DNA of 64,000 nucleotides from Peribacillus saganii (GTDB lineage Bacteria; Bacillota; Bacilli; Bacillales; DSM-1321). Position numbers and translations under genes: made by a program. Location: contig NZ_QVTE01000008.1 of the NCBI RefSeq assembly GCF_003429095.1, positions 273,625 to 337,624 on the forward strand. The letters run 5' to 3'. Below the pieces are notes generated by a model. That model saw only the letters and a program-made list of their open reading frames with translations. It ran no database searches and had not been told where the DNA came from. The first letter of the stretch is position 1; every line of letters begins with the position of its first letter. Positions 45,017-55,602 of the stretch are shown one piece after another.

Positions 45017-45405
45017 CAACGGTTTTTTCTTGGCTAGCAGCCACTTTCGTAACTATTCCGCTTTTGGGTTATATCGTTTTCTTTATCATCGCCAAGCAAA
45101 TTACCAAAAATCATCGCAGGTCTGTTCACTTGTCAATGGACTTTAGTACACTGCTCTTTATCATTTCCGTCCATTATCTTATTCAGGCAATCTGGGGACA
45201 TTCGTTAATATGGCTGCTGCTGCTGATCATGCTGGCTGTTGCATCGACCGTGGTGATTGCTCATTATAAAGTGAAGCAGGAAATCATCATTAGAAAGGTT
45301 TTTAAAGGCTTTTGGCGAGTGAATTTCCTGTTGTTCTTCTGCATCTATTTTTGTTTGGTTATCTACGGCATGATATCACGAATCTCTCAGGTCTTGTTAG
45401 CATGA
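45013..45405 (+). CDS. DUF3397 membrane protein
   Basis: A 130-residue protein with four predicted helices (about 9-28, 43-60, 67-83 and 99-122), recognised as DUF3397. The function is unknown. It starts at GTG 45013, overlapping the panE stop (GTGA), with GGGGAGGAAAG ahead, so it is translationally coupled to panE. The next gene, bshC, begins 111 bases on. Confidence 0.85.
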   Translation: MTTVFSWLAATFVTIPLLGYIVFFIIAKQITKNHRRSVHLSMDFSTLLFIISVHYLIQAIWGHSLIWLLLLIMLAVASTVVIAHYKVKQEIIIRKVFKGFWRVNFLLFFCIYFCLVIYGMISRISQVLLA

Positions 45406-45516
45406 ATCTCCCGCGGACTAGGTTTCAAAGTTAACGGGCATCTTTGTTTGTTTTCCTTAATTGAGGTGATATACTCATATTGGAATCTCAGAAGTGCAGG
45501 GAAAGGAAGTACATAA

Positions 45517-47151
45517 ATGGAGATAAAAGATCTTGCGTTGCCAGCGATGAATCGGTTTGCTTCCGATTATTTGATTGGCAGGCTAGAGGCAGGAAAGTTT
45601 TTTCATTATGCTCTTGCAGATGAAAATCTGTATCAGGCAAGGTATAAGGATTTGGCAGCACGCTCTTTTCAGCGGCAGGAATTAGCGGATTACATATATG
45701 AATACATGAATGGATTTGGTTTGTCGGAGGCGGCAGCTGCAAACATAGAAGCTCTTCGAATCGAAGGATCGGCAGTGGTAATTGGAGGACAGCAGGCAGG
45801 CTTGCTTAGCGGGCCATTATACACTATACATAAGATTATTTCTATCATAAAGCTTGCGGAACAGCAGACGAAAGCACTAAACAAACCGGTTGTGCCAGTC
45901 TTTTGGATTGCCGGTGAAGACCATGACCTTGCTGAAGTAAATCATATTTATGCGATGGGTAAAGGCAAGCCGGAAAAAATGGCATATCCTTTATACCAGC
46001 CAAAAAAAACTATGGTGTCAGATACGCCGCTTGATTCCTTGGTAGCAGCGGAATGGACGGAAGTGATTTTTGAAACCTTTGGCGAAACAGATTATACCAG
46101 CACTCTTCTGTCGGAAACAAAACATATCATTGAATCTAGCAGCAGTTTTACAGATTTCTTTACTTCCCTGATCAATGTATGGTTTAAGGATGCTGGATTG
46201 CTCCTTATGGATGCTGCCGACCCAAGGCTCAGGAGGATTGAGAGCGGATATTTTCAGCAGCTGATAGAACATGCACAGCCGATTACTGAACGGGTTTTTG
46301 ACCAGCAGGAAGTTATTGCCGAAAGTGGCTACAGCAGAGCGATCGAATTAGAAAAAAATGCAGCCAATCTGTTCTATTACCATCCTGAAAGGAAGGAACG
46401 AATCCTTCTGGAATTTCATTCAGATGAGAGGATCTATAAATGCAAAAATGAGGATGTCTCCTTTACGGAAAAGGAATTGCTGGAAATAGCAAAAAACAAT
46501 CCTGAAAGACTTAGCAACAATGTCGTCACTAGACCAATCATGCAGGAAAAATTGTTTCCGGTTCTTGCTTTTGTCTCAGGACCCGGGGAGATAGCCTATT
46601 GGGCGGAGCTAAAATTAGCCTTTGAGGTAATGGGCATGAAGATGCCGCCTATTGTTCCTCGGCTGAACATCACAATCCTGGAAAGAGGTATTGCAACAGA
46701 CCTGAAAGAAACCGGCGTTGTTTTATCCGAGGTGCTGATAAATGGAACGGAGGCAGCCGAATCAAAGTTCCTTGAATCTGTAAAAGATTCCTCCCTTCAG
46801 GAAATCTATGAGAAGACAAAGGAACAGCTTGCAAGAAACCACGAACTGCTGTCAGAAAAGGCATTGACAATAGATGGAGGACTAAAGACGATTCTGGCTA
46901 AAAATAGTGATTTCCTGCAAGGGCAGCTGGATTTCATCTATGACAAAATCATGCAGAGCACTCGGCGCAACCACGAGGTTACGTTAAGGAAATACTGCCG
47001 GATCGGCCATTCGCTTTTTCCGCTGAAATCACCGCAGGAGCGGATCTGGAACATATTTTATTATCTGAATAAATATGGGCCTGGATTTATAGGCGAATTA
47101 ATGCAGCTTGAATACGAGTTTAATAACAAGCATAAAATTGTAATTATTTAA
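45517..47151 (+). CDS. bshC: Putative cysteine ligase BshC (bacillithiol biosynthesis)
   Basis: BshC adds cysteine to glucosaminyl-malate, the last step of bacillithiol, the low-molecular-weight thiol of bacilli. The 544-residue protein has family hallmarks: VVIGGQQAGLLSGPLYTIHK near residue 88, PVFWIAGEDHDLAEVNH near 128, and a C-terminal helical region ending YGPGFIGEL. AAAGGAAG precedes the ATG. Position before mraZ matches B. subtilis yllA. Confidence 0.95.
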   Translation: MEIKDLALPAMNRFASDYLIGRLEAGKFFHYALADENLYQARYKDLAARSFQRQELADYIYEYMNGFGLSEAAAANIEALRIEGSAVVIGGQQAGLLSGPLYTIHKIISIIKLAEQQTKALNKPVVPVFWIAGEDHDLAEVNHIYAMGKGKPEKMAYPLYQPKKTMVSDTPLDSLVAAEWTEVIFETFGETDYTSTLLSETKHIIESSSSFTDFFTSLINVWFKDAGLLLMDAADPRLRRIESGYFQQLIEHAQPITERVFDQQEVIAESGYSRAIELEKNAANLFYYHPERKERILLEFHSDERIYKCKNEDVSFTEKELLEIAKNNPERLSNNVVTRPIMQEKLFPVLAFVSGPGEIAYWAELKLAFEVMGMKMPPIVPRLNITILERGIATDLKETGVVLSEVLINGTEAAESKFLESVKDSSLQEIYEKTKEQLARNHELLSEKALTIDGGLKTILAKNSDFLQGQLDFIYDKIMQSTRRNHEVTLRKYCRIGHSLFPLKSPQERIWNIFYYLNKYGPGFIGELMQLEYEFNNKHKIVII

Positions 47152-47197
47152 TGCTTCTCTTTGTTTGGGATATTTGTAATTGAATGAAATTACTTGG

Positions 47198-47226
47198 CAA
47201 GGTGCGTAATGCACCTTGCTTTTTGT
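47198..47226 (+). terminator. Terminator of bshC
   Basis: GCAAGGTGC and GCACCTTGC form a 9-bp stem with GTAAT loop, then TTTTT. Confidence 0.88.
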
Positions 47227-47332
47227 GTTGCAGGAAATTTTTAAATTTTAGAACTCTGGATAACTAAAGCATGGGCTCTATCTCACTTTTTTAAGAAACA
47301 ATTCAAGAAACTTTTTTCCGCAGGAAAATAAA

Positions 47333-47479
47333 GCCCCGATTCACAGGAAAGGAATGCTTCGGCGGTGATACATCACACGACGCCATGCTGCAACTTTATG
47401 AGGACGGACTGGCGTCGATGCATTCACAGGACGTGGCCACTTAAGCCGTTATTGCCTCTATTCAGGCTTCCGCTTTTTT
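47333..47479 (+). repeat. Composite intergenic repeat, direct copy upstream of mraZ
   Basis: Contains GCCCCGATTCACAGGAAAGG, AATGCTTCGGCGGTGATACA, ATGAGGACGGACTGGCGTCG, TCACAGGACGTGGCCACTTA and ends AGGCTTCCGCTTTTTT, matching blocks in the other copies. The gap from 47227 to the mraZ operator has no gene. Confidence 0.75.
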
Positions 47480-47640
47480 GCTGGTAACCATATCAGCTTT
47501 CATATCCCGCCAATTATCTTCTTTACGCCATTGTTCATGCTTTTGCGCTATTTATTTTGTATTTTTTGTCAATATAAATCCCCCGAAAAAACTGGAGGAA
47601 ATGCAGGGTTGTGGCACTATGGTACCGAATTAAAAAACAT

Positions 47641-47664
47641 GTGGAGAAAAGTGGGGGATTGTGG
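47641..47664 (+). promoter_or_regulatory. MraZ operator: three GTGG repeats at exact 10-bp spacing
   Basis: GTGG occurs at 47641, 47651 and 47661, with a further GTGG at 47611 (30 bases upstream, in phase) and one at 47682. MraZ proteins are known to bind three direct TGGG-type repeats separated by five bases, one per helical turn. The site lies 33-56 bases before the mraZ start, fitting autoregulation of the cluster. No clear -35/-10 pair was found nearby. Confidence 0.75.
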
Positions 47665-47696
47665 TACATTTGAGTTAGAAAGTGGGGGTAGAAGGC

Positions 47697-48128
47697 ATGT
47701 TCATGGGCGAATACCATCATAGCATTGATAATAAAGGCCGGATTATTGTCCCAGCCAAGTTTAGAGACAGCCTTGGGGAAGAATTCGTTTTGACCCGTGG
47801 ACTCGATCAATGCTTATTCGGTTATCCCATGAGCGAGTGGAGACAGCTGGAAGAAAAGCTGAAAGCCCTGCCTCTAACGAAAAAGGACGCACGTGCCTTT
47901 ACCCGCTTTTTCTTTTCAGGGGCAACTGAATGTGAATTGGACAAGCAAGGAAGAATTAACATCCCTACGCCACTGACTTCATATGCTGCCCTCGAAAAAG
48001 AATGTGTAATTCTCGGAGTTTCCAATCGGATTGAGATTTGGAGCAAGTCTCTATGGGAAGACTATTTTTCAACTTCAGAAGATTCTTTTGCCGAGATTGC
48101 AGAAAATATGATTGGATTTGATATTTAG
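47697..48128 (+). CDS. mraZ: Transcriptional regulator MraZ
   Basis: A 143-residue protein made of two AbrB-like (SpoVT) halves, each with the DxxxR-type motif: [17 protein letters not shown] in the first and [15 protein letters not shown] in the second. MraZ binds repeats in its own promoter and controls the division and cell wall cluster. Two close ATG codons exist; GTGGGGG is placed for ATG 47697 (MFMGEY start, as in the family). A longer GTG start at 47682 lies in the ribosome binding site. Confidence 0.96.
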   Translation: MFMGEYHHSIDNKGRIIVPAKFRDSLGEEFVLTRGLDQCLFGYPMSEWRQLEEKLKALPLTKKDARAFTRFFFSGATECELDKQGRINIPTPLTSYAALEKECVILGVSNRIEIWSKSLWEDYFSTSEDSFAEIAENMIGFDI

Positions 48129-48181
48129 CCAATCAGCAATGGGCGACTCAGAATCAATCATCGATTGGAAGGTGCTAGTAA

Positions 48182-49114
48182 ATGTTTCAACATACGACTG
48201 TATTACTAAAAGAGACTGTAGATGGCTTAAACATAAAGTCTGATGGAATTTATGTGGATTGTACCCTTGGTGGTGCTGGCCACAGCGAATATTTATTATC
48301 GCAGCTGTCTGAAAAAGGCATGCTATATGCTTTTGACCAGGACGAAACGGCCATACTCAATGCGGAAGAAAAGCTCGCTCGTTATAAAGGGCGCTTTACT
48401 CTGATTCAAAGGAATTTTAGGCATATTGCGGAAGAACTTGAAAATCGGGGAGTTGAATCGGTGGACGGAATCCTATACGACCTGGGAGTTTCCTCGCCAC
48501 AGCTTGACACGCCGGAGCGTGGCTTCAGCTATCACCATGATGCACCGTTAGATATGAGGATGAACCAGAATGAAGGTTTATCGGCATTTGATGTTGTGAA
48601 TGGTTGGGCCTATCAAGACTTAGTAAGAATCTTTTTTCAATATGGAGAAGAGAAATTCTCCAAACAAATTGCCCGAAAGATTGAAGCTGCACGCGAGACA
48701 AAGCCAATTAGTACGACATTTGAGCTTGTTGAGTTAATCAAGGAAGGTATTCCAGCACCCGCACGGCGTAAAGGTGGCCATCCGGCAAAACGAATATTCC
48801 AGGCAATCCGGATTGCAGTTAATGATGAGCTGGGCGTTTTTGAAGAATCATTAAAACAATCAATTGAATTGTTAAATCCAGAAGGACGAATTTCTGTTAT
48901 CACCTTTCATTCTTTGGAGGATAGAATTTGTAAGTCTGTTTTTAAAGCGGCGAGTGAAACGCCTCCATTGCCGCCGGGCTTGCCAGTTATTCCAGATGAG
49001 TTTAAACCCGTTCTGAAGCTGGTAAATAGAAAGCCTATACTGCCAAGTGAAGAAGAATTGGAAAACAACAACCGGTCCAGGTCCGCAAAATTAAGGATTG
49101 CAGAAAAGCTATAG
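48182..49114 (+). CDS. rsmH: 16S rRNA (cytosine1402-N4)-methyltransferase RsmH
   Basis: RsmH (MraW) methylates N4 of C1402 in the decoding centre. The 310-residue protein has the SAM motif [15 protein letters not shown] near residue 26, the family segment [15 protein letters not shown] near 98 and [16 protein letters not shown] region ([14 protein letters not shown]) near 215. GGAAGGTG precedes the ATG. Followed by ftsL after 40 bases. Confidence 0.96.
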   Translation: MFQHTTVLLKETVDGLNIKSDGIYVDCTLGGAGHSEYLLSQLSEKGMLYAFDQDETAILNAEEKLARYKGRFTLIQRNFRHIAEELENRGVESVDGILYDLGVSSPQLDTPERGFSYHHDAPLDMRMNQNEGLSAFDVVNGWAYQDLVRIFFQYGEEKFSKQIARKIEAARETKPISTTFELVELIKEGIPAPARRKGGHPAKRIFQAIRIAVNDELGVFEESLKQSIELLNPEGRISVITFHSLEDRICKSVFKAASETPPLPPGLPVIPDEFKPVLKLVNRKPILPSEEELENNNRSRSAKLRIAEKL

Positions 49115-49154
49115 TCATATTTCTTTTAAAAAAAATTGATCAGGAGGTTACAAT

Positions 49155-49511
49155 GTGAGCAATTATGCAAAAAAAACTCAAGAACATTGGCAGTCTGAGG
49201 AGCCCAGGCAGTCGGTCCAAACAGTAATCGTACATAAAGCAAAAATATCTTTTGGTGAAATGACCTTATTGCTCGTGTTAGCCCTGCTGATCGCAGCAGT
49301 AGGAGTGAAGATTGTATCCAACCAGTCAGCCATTTATGATACTAATAAAGAAATCCAGAAGATTGAAGGCTCGATCGATGAACAGGTTAAGATAAATAAT
49401 GATTTGGAAGTCCAGGTAAGTGAACTAAGTACATATGAACGAATCTGGAAAAAAGCTGCTGAACTTGGCCTCATGTTAAATGAAAATAATGTGAAGGTAG
49501 TGCAAGAATAA
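49155..49511 (+). CDS. ftsL: Cell division protein FtsL
   Basis: A 118-residue bitopic protein: a short cytoplasmic N-terminus, one membrane helix (EMTLLLVLALLIAAVGVKIV, about 35-54) and an extracytoplasmic coiled coil (IQKIEGSIDEQVKINNDLEV). It forms the FtsL-DivIC-DivIB complex that activates septal PBP2B. AGGAGG precedes GTG 49155; an out-of-frame ATG two bases earlier is ignored. Its stop overlaps the pbpB start by one base. Confidence 0.92.
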   Translation: MSNYAKKTQEHWQSEEPRQSVQTVIVHKAKISFGEMTLLLVLALLIAAVGVKIVSNQSAIYDTNKEIQKIEGSIDEQVKINNDLEVQVSELSTYERIWKKAAELGLMLNENNVKVVQE

Positions 49512-51706
49512 TGCAAACAAAGCAAAGGAATATGAACAGGGGAGCAGTGCTGTTATTTGTGATTTTCAGCATGCTCTTTTTTTTATTAATTGGAAGAATA
49601 GCTTACATCCAGATTACAGGTAAAGCAGGCGGGGAAGTGCTGGCAGCTCAGGCGGAGGTTAAGTACCTAAAGCAGAGAGTCTTGGAGGCAAATAGGGGCA
49701 GTATTCTAGATACAAATGGTGAGGTTATCGCCGAAGACACCTCTTCCTACACACTGTTTGCCGTTCTAGATAAAAAAATGAAGCCCAATTATGTTATGGA
49801 TCCTGAAATGACAGCAAAAAAACTTGCTAAATACATTGACATGGATGAGGATGAGATTTACAACAGGCTCACCAAGGATAAGGTTCAAGTGGAGTTCGGC
49901 AGCGCCGGCCGCGATATTTCCCATCAGGTAAAAAGGGAGATAGAAAAAATGGACCTTCCCGGCATCTCATTCATCAGGGATACCAAACGCTTCTATCCGA
50001 ACGGGGTTTTCGCCTCTCACCTAATTGGATATGTAGAGAAAAATTACAATGAAGAAACAAAGCAAACAGATACGGTTGGCAAGCTTGGAATTGAACGTTT
50101 CGAAAACAGCGAGCTAAAGGAAACCGATGGCTATATGAAATTTGATAGCGATGCCTGGGGGTTGCTGCTTCCAAACTCAAAAGAACAAGTTCAGCCGCCG
50201 AAGAATGGTCATTCTGTAAAATTGACCATTGATAAAAAAATCCAGACTTTTATGGAAGATTCGATGAATAAGGTTCAGGAAGAATACAAACCGAAACAAA
50301 TAGTTGCTATTGTCGCAAATCCAAAGACTGGTGAGATCTTGGCTATGGGACAGCGCCCAAGTTTTCACCCAAAAACCAGGGATGGCCTTGAATCAACATG
50401 GATGAACCTGGCCATCGAGGATAATTATGAACCTGGTTCCACAATGAAATCTTTCACGTTGGCTGCGGCAGTGGAGGAAGGAAAGTTTAATCCGAATGCA
50501 ACCTATGTAACAGGCACATACAAGGTTCCCGGGGGCAGAAGTCCAAGTGACCACAGCGGGATACCGAGGGGCAAGAGAATTACATTCTTAGAAGGGTTGC
50601 AGCGGTCATCCAATGTTGCTTTTGCCACTCTTGCCATGGAGCAAATTGGTGCGGAGAAGTTTGAAGAATACCTGAAAAAGTTTGGTTTTGATAAACCAAC
50701 AGGTATTGACCTGCCTAACGAGGTAGGCGGAAAAATTGTTTATAAATACAAGGTTGAAAAGGTCAATACGGCTTTTGGACAGGGTACTGCGGTAACACCT
50801 ATCCAGCAAGTTCAGGCCGCTACCGCTCTAGCAAGTGATGGCCAAATGAAGAGGCCGTATGTGATTAAAGAAATTACAGATCCTGCAACCGGGAAAACGA
50901 TTCGAAAAACTGAGCCAAAGATTGCAGGACAGCCTATTTCAGCAGAAACAGCAAAAAAGGTCCGCGAATATCTTGGTACAGTCATTACGGCTGAACATGG
51001 CACCGGGAAAAAATATAAGCTTAAGGGCTATGAAGTAGCAGGGAAAACCGGAACAGCCGAAATTGTCGGATCTGATGGGAAATATATTAAAGGATCAAAA
51101 GAGAACTATATGTTTTCATTCCTCGGAATGGCTCCGAAGGAAAATCCAACTCTTGTTATGTATGTTGCCGTAAAACAGCCCAAGCTTGGCGCTACCAAAG
51201 TCGGTGCTGATCCACTGTCAGAGATTTTTAACCCTGTCATGCAAAACAGCCTGCAGTATTTAAATATTAAGCCGGCGAACCTCAATGAAAGGGATTCCGT
51301 AAACATTGACGATATGACGGGCAAGCCAGCAGCTAAAGCCGTCAAGCTTCTAAGTGATAAAGGGTACAAGCCTGTTGTATTGGGTAAAGGAAACACAATT
51401 TCTGATCAGTCGCCAAAAGCAGGGAGTGTGCTGCTCGAGGGTGAGAGGATCATCCTGCGGACGACCGGGGAGTTGACAGCGCCTGATATGAAAGGCTGGT
51501 CGCTGCGTGACGTAATGAAGGTTGCAAGCCTAGCACAGCTGGATTTAAATACTTCCGGCAGCGGCTATGTCACAAAACAAAACCTGAAGCCCGGCAGCAT
51601 TATTAAGGAGGGGGAATACTGCATAGTAGAACTGCAATCCCCAAAAGCTATTCAGGAACTAAATAACAAAAAAGAAAGCAGTAAAAAGACGGAGGTTCAT
51701 GATTAG
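49511..51706 (+). CDS. pbpB: Septal class B penicillin-binding protein 2B
   Basis: A monofunctional transpeptidase for septal peptidoglycan. The 731-residue protein has an N-terminal anchor (LLFVIFSMLFFLLIGRIAYI), a pedestal/dimerisation domain, and a transpeptidase domain with nucleophile S310 in EPGSTMKS, the SSN triad element (QRSSNVAFATL) and KTGTAE. Two PASTA domains follow from about residue 600, with a lysine/glutamate-rich tail. Overlaps ftsL by one base and is followed by a terminator, so spoVD is a separate unit. Confidence 0.97.
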   Translation: MQTKQRNMNRGAVLLFVIFSMLFFLLIGRIAYIQITGKAGGEVLAAQAEVKYLKQRVLEANRGSILDTNGEVIAEDTSSYTLFAVLDKKMKPNYVMDPEMTAKKLAKYIDMDEDEIYNRLTKDKVQVEFGSAGRDISHQVKREIEKMDLPGISFIRDTKRFYPNGVFASHLIGYVEKNYNEETKQTDTVGKLGIERFENSELKETDGYMKFDSDAWGLLLPNSKEQVQPPKNGHSVKLTIDKKIQTFMEDSMNKVQEEYKPKQIVAIVANPKTGEILAMGQRPSFHPKTRDGLESTWMNLAIEDNYEPGSTMKSFTLAAAVEEGKFNPNATYVTGTYKVPGGRSPSDHSGIPRGKRITFLEGLQRSSNVAFATLAMEQIGAEKFEEYLKKFGFDKPTGIDLPNEVGGKIVYKYKVEKVNTAFGQGTAVTPIQQVQAATALASDGQMKRPYVIKEITDPATGKTIRKTEPKIAGQPISAETAKKVREYLGTVITAEHGTGKKYKLKGYEVAGKTGTAEIVGSDGKYIKGSKENYMFSFLGMAPKENPTLVMYVAVKQPKLGATKVGADPLSEIFNPVMQNSLQYLNIKPANLNERDSVNIDDMTGKPAAKAVKLLSDKGYKPVVLGKGNTISDQSPKAGSVLLEGERIILRTTGELTAPDMKGWSLRDVMKVASLAQLDLNTSGSGYVTKQNLKPGSIIKEGEYCIVELQSPKAIQELNNKKESSKKTEVHD

Positions 51707-51718
51707 CTATACTGCTTA

Positions 51719-51752
51719 AGAAAGCCCGGATGCAATGCATTTGGGCTTTTTC
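51719..51752 (+). terminator. Terminator of pbpB
   Basis: AAAGCCCGGATG pairs with CATTTGGGCTTT (wobble) around CAATG, then TTTC. Confidence 0.82.
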
Positions 51753-51941
51753 AGTAATCTGAAATTTTTACGGAGGCGGCTGGAAGATTCCCCAGAAGTT
51801 TTAAAGGCCAGATCGATTTTGATTTTGTTAAGGGAAATGAGAATTAATCAGGGAGCAACCATGGCTCCTTCCTGCATTCAGGTCTAACCAAAAATGTACA
51901 AGCATATATTGTTGGGGAGTCGGTTTCAGGAGGTGTACTTC

Positions 51942-53864
51942 TTGCGGGTTTCAAATGTAACGGTGAGAAAGAGGTTATTAATTGCCTTGACGGTTGGGTT
52001 GCTGATCTTTTTTATTATCGATGTTAGGCTGGGATATGTTCAATTCTTTTTAGGTGATAAACTGACAGGCCAGGCAAAGCAATTATGGAGCAGGGATATC
52101 CCTTTTGAGCCGAAAAGGGGGGAGATTCTTGATCGGAATGGGGTGGCGCTTGCAACTAATGTGTCAGCACCAACAGTTTATGTTATTCCGAGACAGGTAG
52201 AAAATGCGGAAGAAACATCGGCAAAACTTGCCTCGGTTTTAAAAATGTCGCAGGATAAAGCTTACAAGCTGATTACCAAGTCTGCTAGTTCAGTAAAGAT
52301 TCCTGAAGGAAGAAAAATTTCCCATGAAAAAGCAAAGGAAGTAAGGGCGCTGGGACTTAAAGGTGTATACATTGCGGAGGATTCCAAACGACACTATCCC
52401 TTTGGGTCATACTTATCACATGTATTAGGCTTTGCTGGTATTGATAATCAGGGATTGATGGGCATTGAGCTTTCTTATGATAAAGAGCTTAGCGGGGAAA
52501 AGGGCTATGTCCAGTTCTACGCCGACGCAAAGGGCAGAAGAATGAAAAACATGGCAGATGACTATAAGCCAGCTATTAATGGCCTTGATTTAAAGTTAAC
52601 GATCGACAGCAAGATTCAGACCATCATTGAAAGAGAACTGGATCAAGCAGAGGCGGCATATAATCCGGATGGCATTATTGCGATTGCAATGAATCCAAAT
52701 AATGGAGAGGTAATGGCGATGTCGAGCAGGCCATCATTTGATCCGGCGAATTTTAAAAATGTAGCTCCGGAAATATATAACCGGAATCTGCCGGTTTGGA
52801 GTTCATACGAACCAGGGTCAACCTTTAAAATTATTACGCTGGCTGCCGCCCTGGAAGAGAATAAAGTCGATCTGCAAAAGGACCATTTCCATGATCCAGG
52901 GTATGTAAAAGTAGGCGGGGCAAGGTTAAGGTGCTGGAAAAGGGGAGGACACGGCTCACAGAGCTTCCTTGAAGTAGTTCAAAATTCCTGTAACCCAGGA
53001 TTTGTTGAACTTGGAAACCGCATTGGGAAGGATAAGCTGTTCAGCTATATCCGCAATTTTGGTTTTGGAGAGAAAACAGGTATTGATCTGCAAGGGGAAG
53101 CAAAAGGAATCATGTTTAACATGAACAGAGTCGGGCCAGTCGAGCATGCAACGACAGCATTCGGCCAAGGGGTTTCTGTAACACCGATCCAGCAGGTAGC
53201 AGCGGTATCAGCGGCTGTTAATGGAGGAACACTTTACACCCCGTATATTGCCAAGGAGCTAGTTGATCCGGATACAGGTGAGGTAGTTATGCAAAAAACA
53301 CCTGAAGCAAAACGGAAAGTCATATCTGAGGAAACATCTAGTAAGGTTCGTGAGGCACTGGAATCAGTTGTAGCTCAGGGAACAGGCAAGGGTGCATTTG
53401 TTGAAGGCTATCGTGTCGGAGGCAAAACTGGGACAGCTCAGAAGGCCCAAAATGGCCGTTATTTAGAAAATAATCATATTGTATCATTTATTGGGGTAGC
53501 ACCGGCAGATAAACCTGAATTAGTAGTATATATTGCCGTCGATAATCCAAAAGGCACTTCCCAATTTGGAGGTGTGGTTGCTGCACCTATAGTCGGAAAT
53601 ATCATGGAGGATGCACTTCGGGCCTTAAACGTTGAACCAAGGAAGGAACAAATTGAAAAGGAAAAGGCCTGGAATGACCCCGTAATGGTTGAGGTGCCGA
53701 ATTTGGTAGGTATGAGCAAAAAAGACCTCCAGACACAACTGCTTTATTTAAGAATGGATATTGCCGGTCAGGGAGAAAAGATTGTAAAGCAGTCACCACA
53801 GGCTGGAGTAAAAGTAAAAGAAGGGTCAACTATAAGGATTTATCTTGGCGAAAGCAATGAATAA
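51942..53864 (+). CDS. spoVD: Sporulation-specific penicillin-binding protein SpoVD
   Basis: The class B transpeptidase for spore cortex, partner of the glycosyltransferase SpoVE. The 640-residue protein has an N-terminal anchor, a PBP dimer domain and a transpeptidase domain with nucleophile S293 in EPGSTFKI, QNSCNPGF (SxN element) and KTGTAQ, then one C-terminal PASTA domain (VEVPNLVGMSKKDLQ). AGGAGGTG precedes TTG 51942; a longer ATG start at 51894 has no site. A CATATATT at 51903 could be a sigma-E-type -10, but no matching -35 is clear. Confidence 0.95.
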   Translation: MRVSNVTVRKRLLIALTVGLLIFFIIDVRLGYVQFFLGDKLTGQAKQLWSRDIPFEPKRGEILDRNGVALATNVSAPTVYVIPRQVENAEETSAKLASVLKMSQDKAYKLITKSASSVKIPEGRKISHEKAKEVRALGLKGVYIAEDSKRHYPFGSYLSHVLGFAGIDNQGLMGIELSYDKELSGEKGYVQFYADAKGRRMKNMADDYKPAINGLDLKLTIDSKIQTIIERELDQAEAAYNPDGIIAIAMNPNNGEVMAMSSRPSFDPANFKNVAPEIYNRNLPVWSSYEPGSTFKIITLAAALEENKVDLQKDHFHDPGYVKVGGARLRCWKRGGHGSQSFLEVVQNSCNPGFVELGNRIGKDKLFSYIRNFGFGEKTGIDLQGEAKGIMFNMNRVGPVEHATTAFGQGVSVTPIQQVAAVSAAVNGGTLYTPYIAKELVDPDTGEVVMQKTPEAKRKVISEETSSKVREALESVVAQGTGKGAFVEGYRVGGKTGTAQKAQNGRYLENNHIVSFIGVAPADKPELVVYIAVDNPKGTSQFGGVVAAPIVGNIMEDALRALNVEPRKEQIEKEKAWNDPVMVEVPNLVGMSKKDLQTQLLYLRMDIAGQGEKIVKQSPQAGVKVKEGSTIRIYLGESNE

Positions 53865-53884
53865 GTATAAAATATAAATTGTAC

Positions 53885-53917
53885 GAAGCGGCTGTGCACA
53901 ATTAACAGCCGCTTTGT
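53885..53917 (+). terminator. Terminator of spoVD
   Basis: AAGCGGCTGTT-type stem: AAGCGGCTGT with ACAGCCGCTT, loop GCACAATTA; followed by TGTTTG, so the T tract is weak. Confidence 0.7.
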
Positions 53918-53949
53918 TTGCGAATGACAGCTTTTTTTAAAGAGGTTCA

Positions 53950-53979
53950 TTCGACAAGAATAAAAAAATAAAATATAAT
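53950..53979 (+). promoter_or_regulatory. Candidate sigma-A promoter of murE
   Basis: TTCGAC at 53950-53955, an 18-base spacer and a perfect TATAAT at 53974-53979, 40 bases before the murE start. Confidence 0.5.
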
Positions 53980-54018
53980 ATTATGCTTCAAGGCTAAGGT
54001 TGAGAGGAATGAAAACAA

Positions 54019-55488
54019 ATGAAGCTGCACACATTGCTTTCCTATTTGCGAAGCTTTTCAAAATTTGAAGGGGAAAACCCGGAAATTACTTCGATTGAAA
54101 ATGATAACCGGAAAGTAAAAGAAGGAAGTTTATTTATATGTATTAAGGGCTACACAGTTGATGGGCATGAGTTTGCGCAATCAGCTGCAGAAAAAGGAGC
54201 GGCAGCTGTGCTGTCGGAAAGGGAGCTTAACCTAGATATTCCAGTTATCGTTGTTCGGGATACCCAGCGGGCAATGAGCGTTCTTGCTGATGCATTTTAT
54301 GAGCATCCAACACAAAAGCTCAAGTTGATTGGGATTACCGGTACAAACGGGAAGACAACTACAAGCCACCTTATTGAAAAAATTTGCCGGGATGCTGGCA
54401 TGCGCACAGGCTTGATTGGGACAATGTATACAAAAGTTGGGGAAACAATCCATGAAACAAAAAATACAACGCCCGACAGCGTTACGCTGCAAAAAACATT
54501 CGCTGAGATGAATCGTGAACATGTGGATACAGCTGTCATGGAAGTATCTTCACATGCCCTTGAGCTTGGCAGGGTCCATGGCTGTGATTATGATATAGCG
54601 GTATTTACGAACCTGACTCAGGACCATTTGGACTTTCATGAAACAATGGATAAATACAAACATGCCAAATCCCTGTTTTTCTCCCAGCTGGGAAATTCGT
54701 ACATTGAAAAACGTCCAAAGTTTGCTGTGCTAAATGCAGATGATGAGGCTACGAAAGACTTTATTAAATATACGGCAGCACATGTCGTTACATATGGAAT
54801 TGATAATGAAGCAGATATCATGGCCAGAGACATTAAAATCACGGCCTCAGGGACAGAATTTCTTCTGGTGTCTCCCGTGGAAACTTTGCCTGTAAAGCTT
54901 CAGCTGGTTGGGAAATTCAGTGTATACAATGCGCTGGCTGCTATTGGCGCTGCGCTTTGTTCAGGGCTTGAGCTTAAGCAAATCATTACTTCCTTGCAGG
55001 AGGTACAAGGAGTTTCAGGCCGTTTTGAAGTGGTGAATGCAGGACAGAATTTTTCAGTGATCGTCGACTATTCTCACACTCCTGACAGTTTAGAAAATGC
55101 TTTAACAACAATTCGGGAGTTTGCAGAGCGAAATGTTTTTGTTGTTGTCGGCTGCGGTGGAGACCGAGATAAAACAAAACGCCCGTTAATGGCGCAAATA
55201 GCCTGTGAGTATGCAACACACCGAATTTTTACTTCAGATAACCCGAGAAGTGAAGATCCAATACAGATCTTACGGGATATGGAAGAGGGCGTGAGAGGAG
55301 AACAATATGAGGTAATTGTTGACAGGAAGGACGCCATTTATCATGCTGTTTCGATGGCAAATGAGGGCGATGTGATCCTGATTGCCGGGAAAGGCCACGA
55401 AACATATCAGATAATCGGCAGGGGAATTCTTGAATTTGACGATAGGGAGGTCGCGAAAGGAGCGATTGCCCAAATTAAAAATCAATAA
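54019..55488 (+). CDS. murE: UDP-MurNAc-tripeptide synthetase (meso-diaminopimelate adding)
   Basis: MurE adds meso-diaminopimelate to UDP-MurNAc-L-Ala-D-Glu. The 489-residue Mur ligase has the ATP loop [11 protein letters not shown] near residue 110, the carbamylated-lysine region, and DNPRSEDP near 410, which is the meso-DAP specificity motif (not the lysine type). GAGAGGA precedes the ATG. The stop is 114 bases before mraY. Confidence 0.97.
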   Translation: MKLHTLLSYLRSFSKFEGENPEITSIENDNRKVKEGSLFICIKGYTVDGHEFAQSAAEKGAAAVLSERELNLDIPVIVVRDTQRAMSVLADAFYEHPTQKLKLIGITGTNGKTTTSHLIEKICRDAGMRTGLIGTMYTKVGETIHETKNTTPDSVTLQKTFAEMNREHVDTAVMEVSSHALELGRVHGCDYDIAVFTNLTQDHLDFHETMDKYKHAKSLFFSQLGNSYIEKRPKFAVLNADDEATKDFIKYTAAHVVTYGIDNEADIMARDIKITASGTEFLLVSPVETLPVKLQLVGKFSVYNALAAIGAALCSGLELKQIITSLQEVQGVSGRFEVVNAGQNFSVIVDYSHTPDSLENALTTIREFAERNVFVVVGCGGDRDKTKRPLMAQIACEYATHRIFTSDNPRSEDPIQILRDMEEGVRGEQYEVIVDRKDAIYHAVSMANEGDVILIAGKGHETYQIIGRGILEFDDREVAKGAIAQIKNQ

Positions 55489-55602
55489 ATTATCAAATTG
55501 AAATTCTGAAAAAAATGACATCAACATATCATGAAATGGATGAAACACATGAAACGATATATATCGTACAATTTTAAAGAGCTAGGAATGAGGGAGTAGA
55601 AC

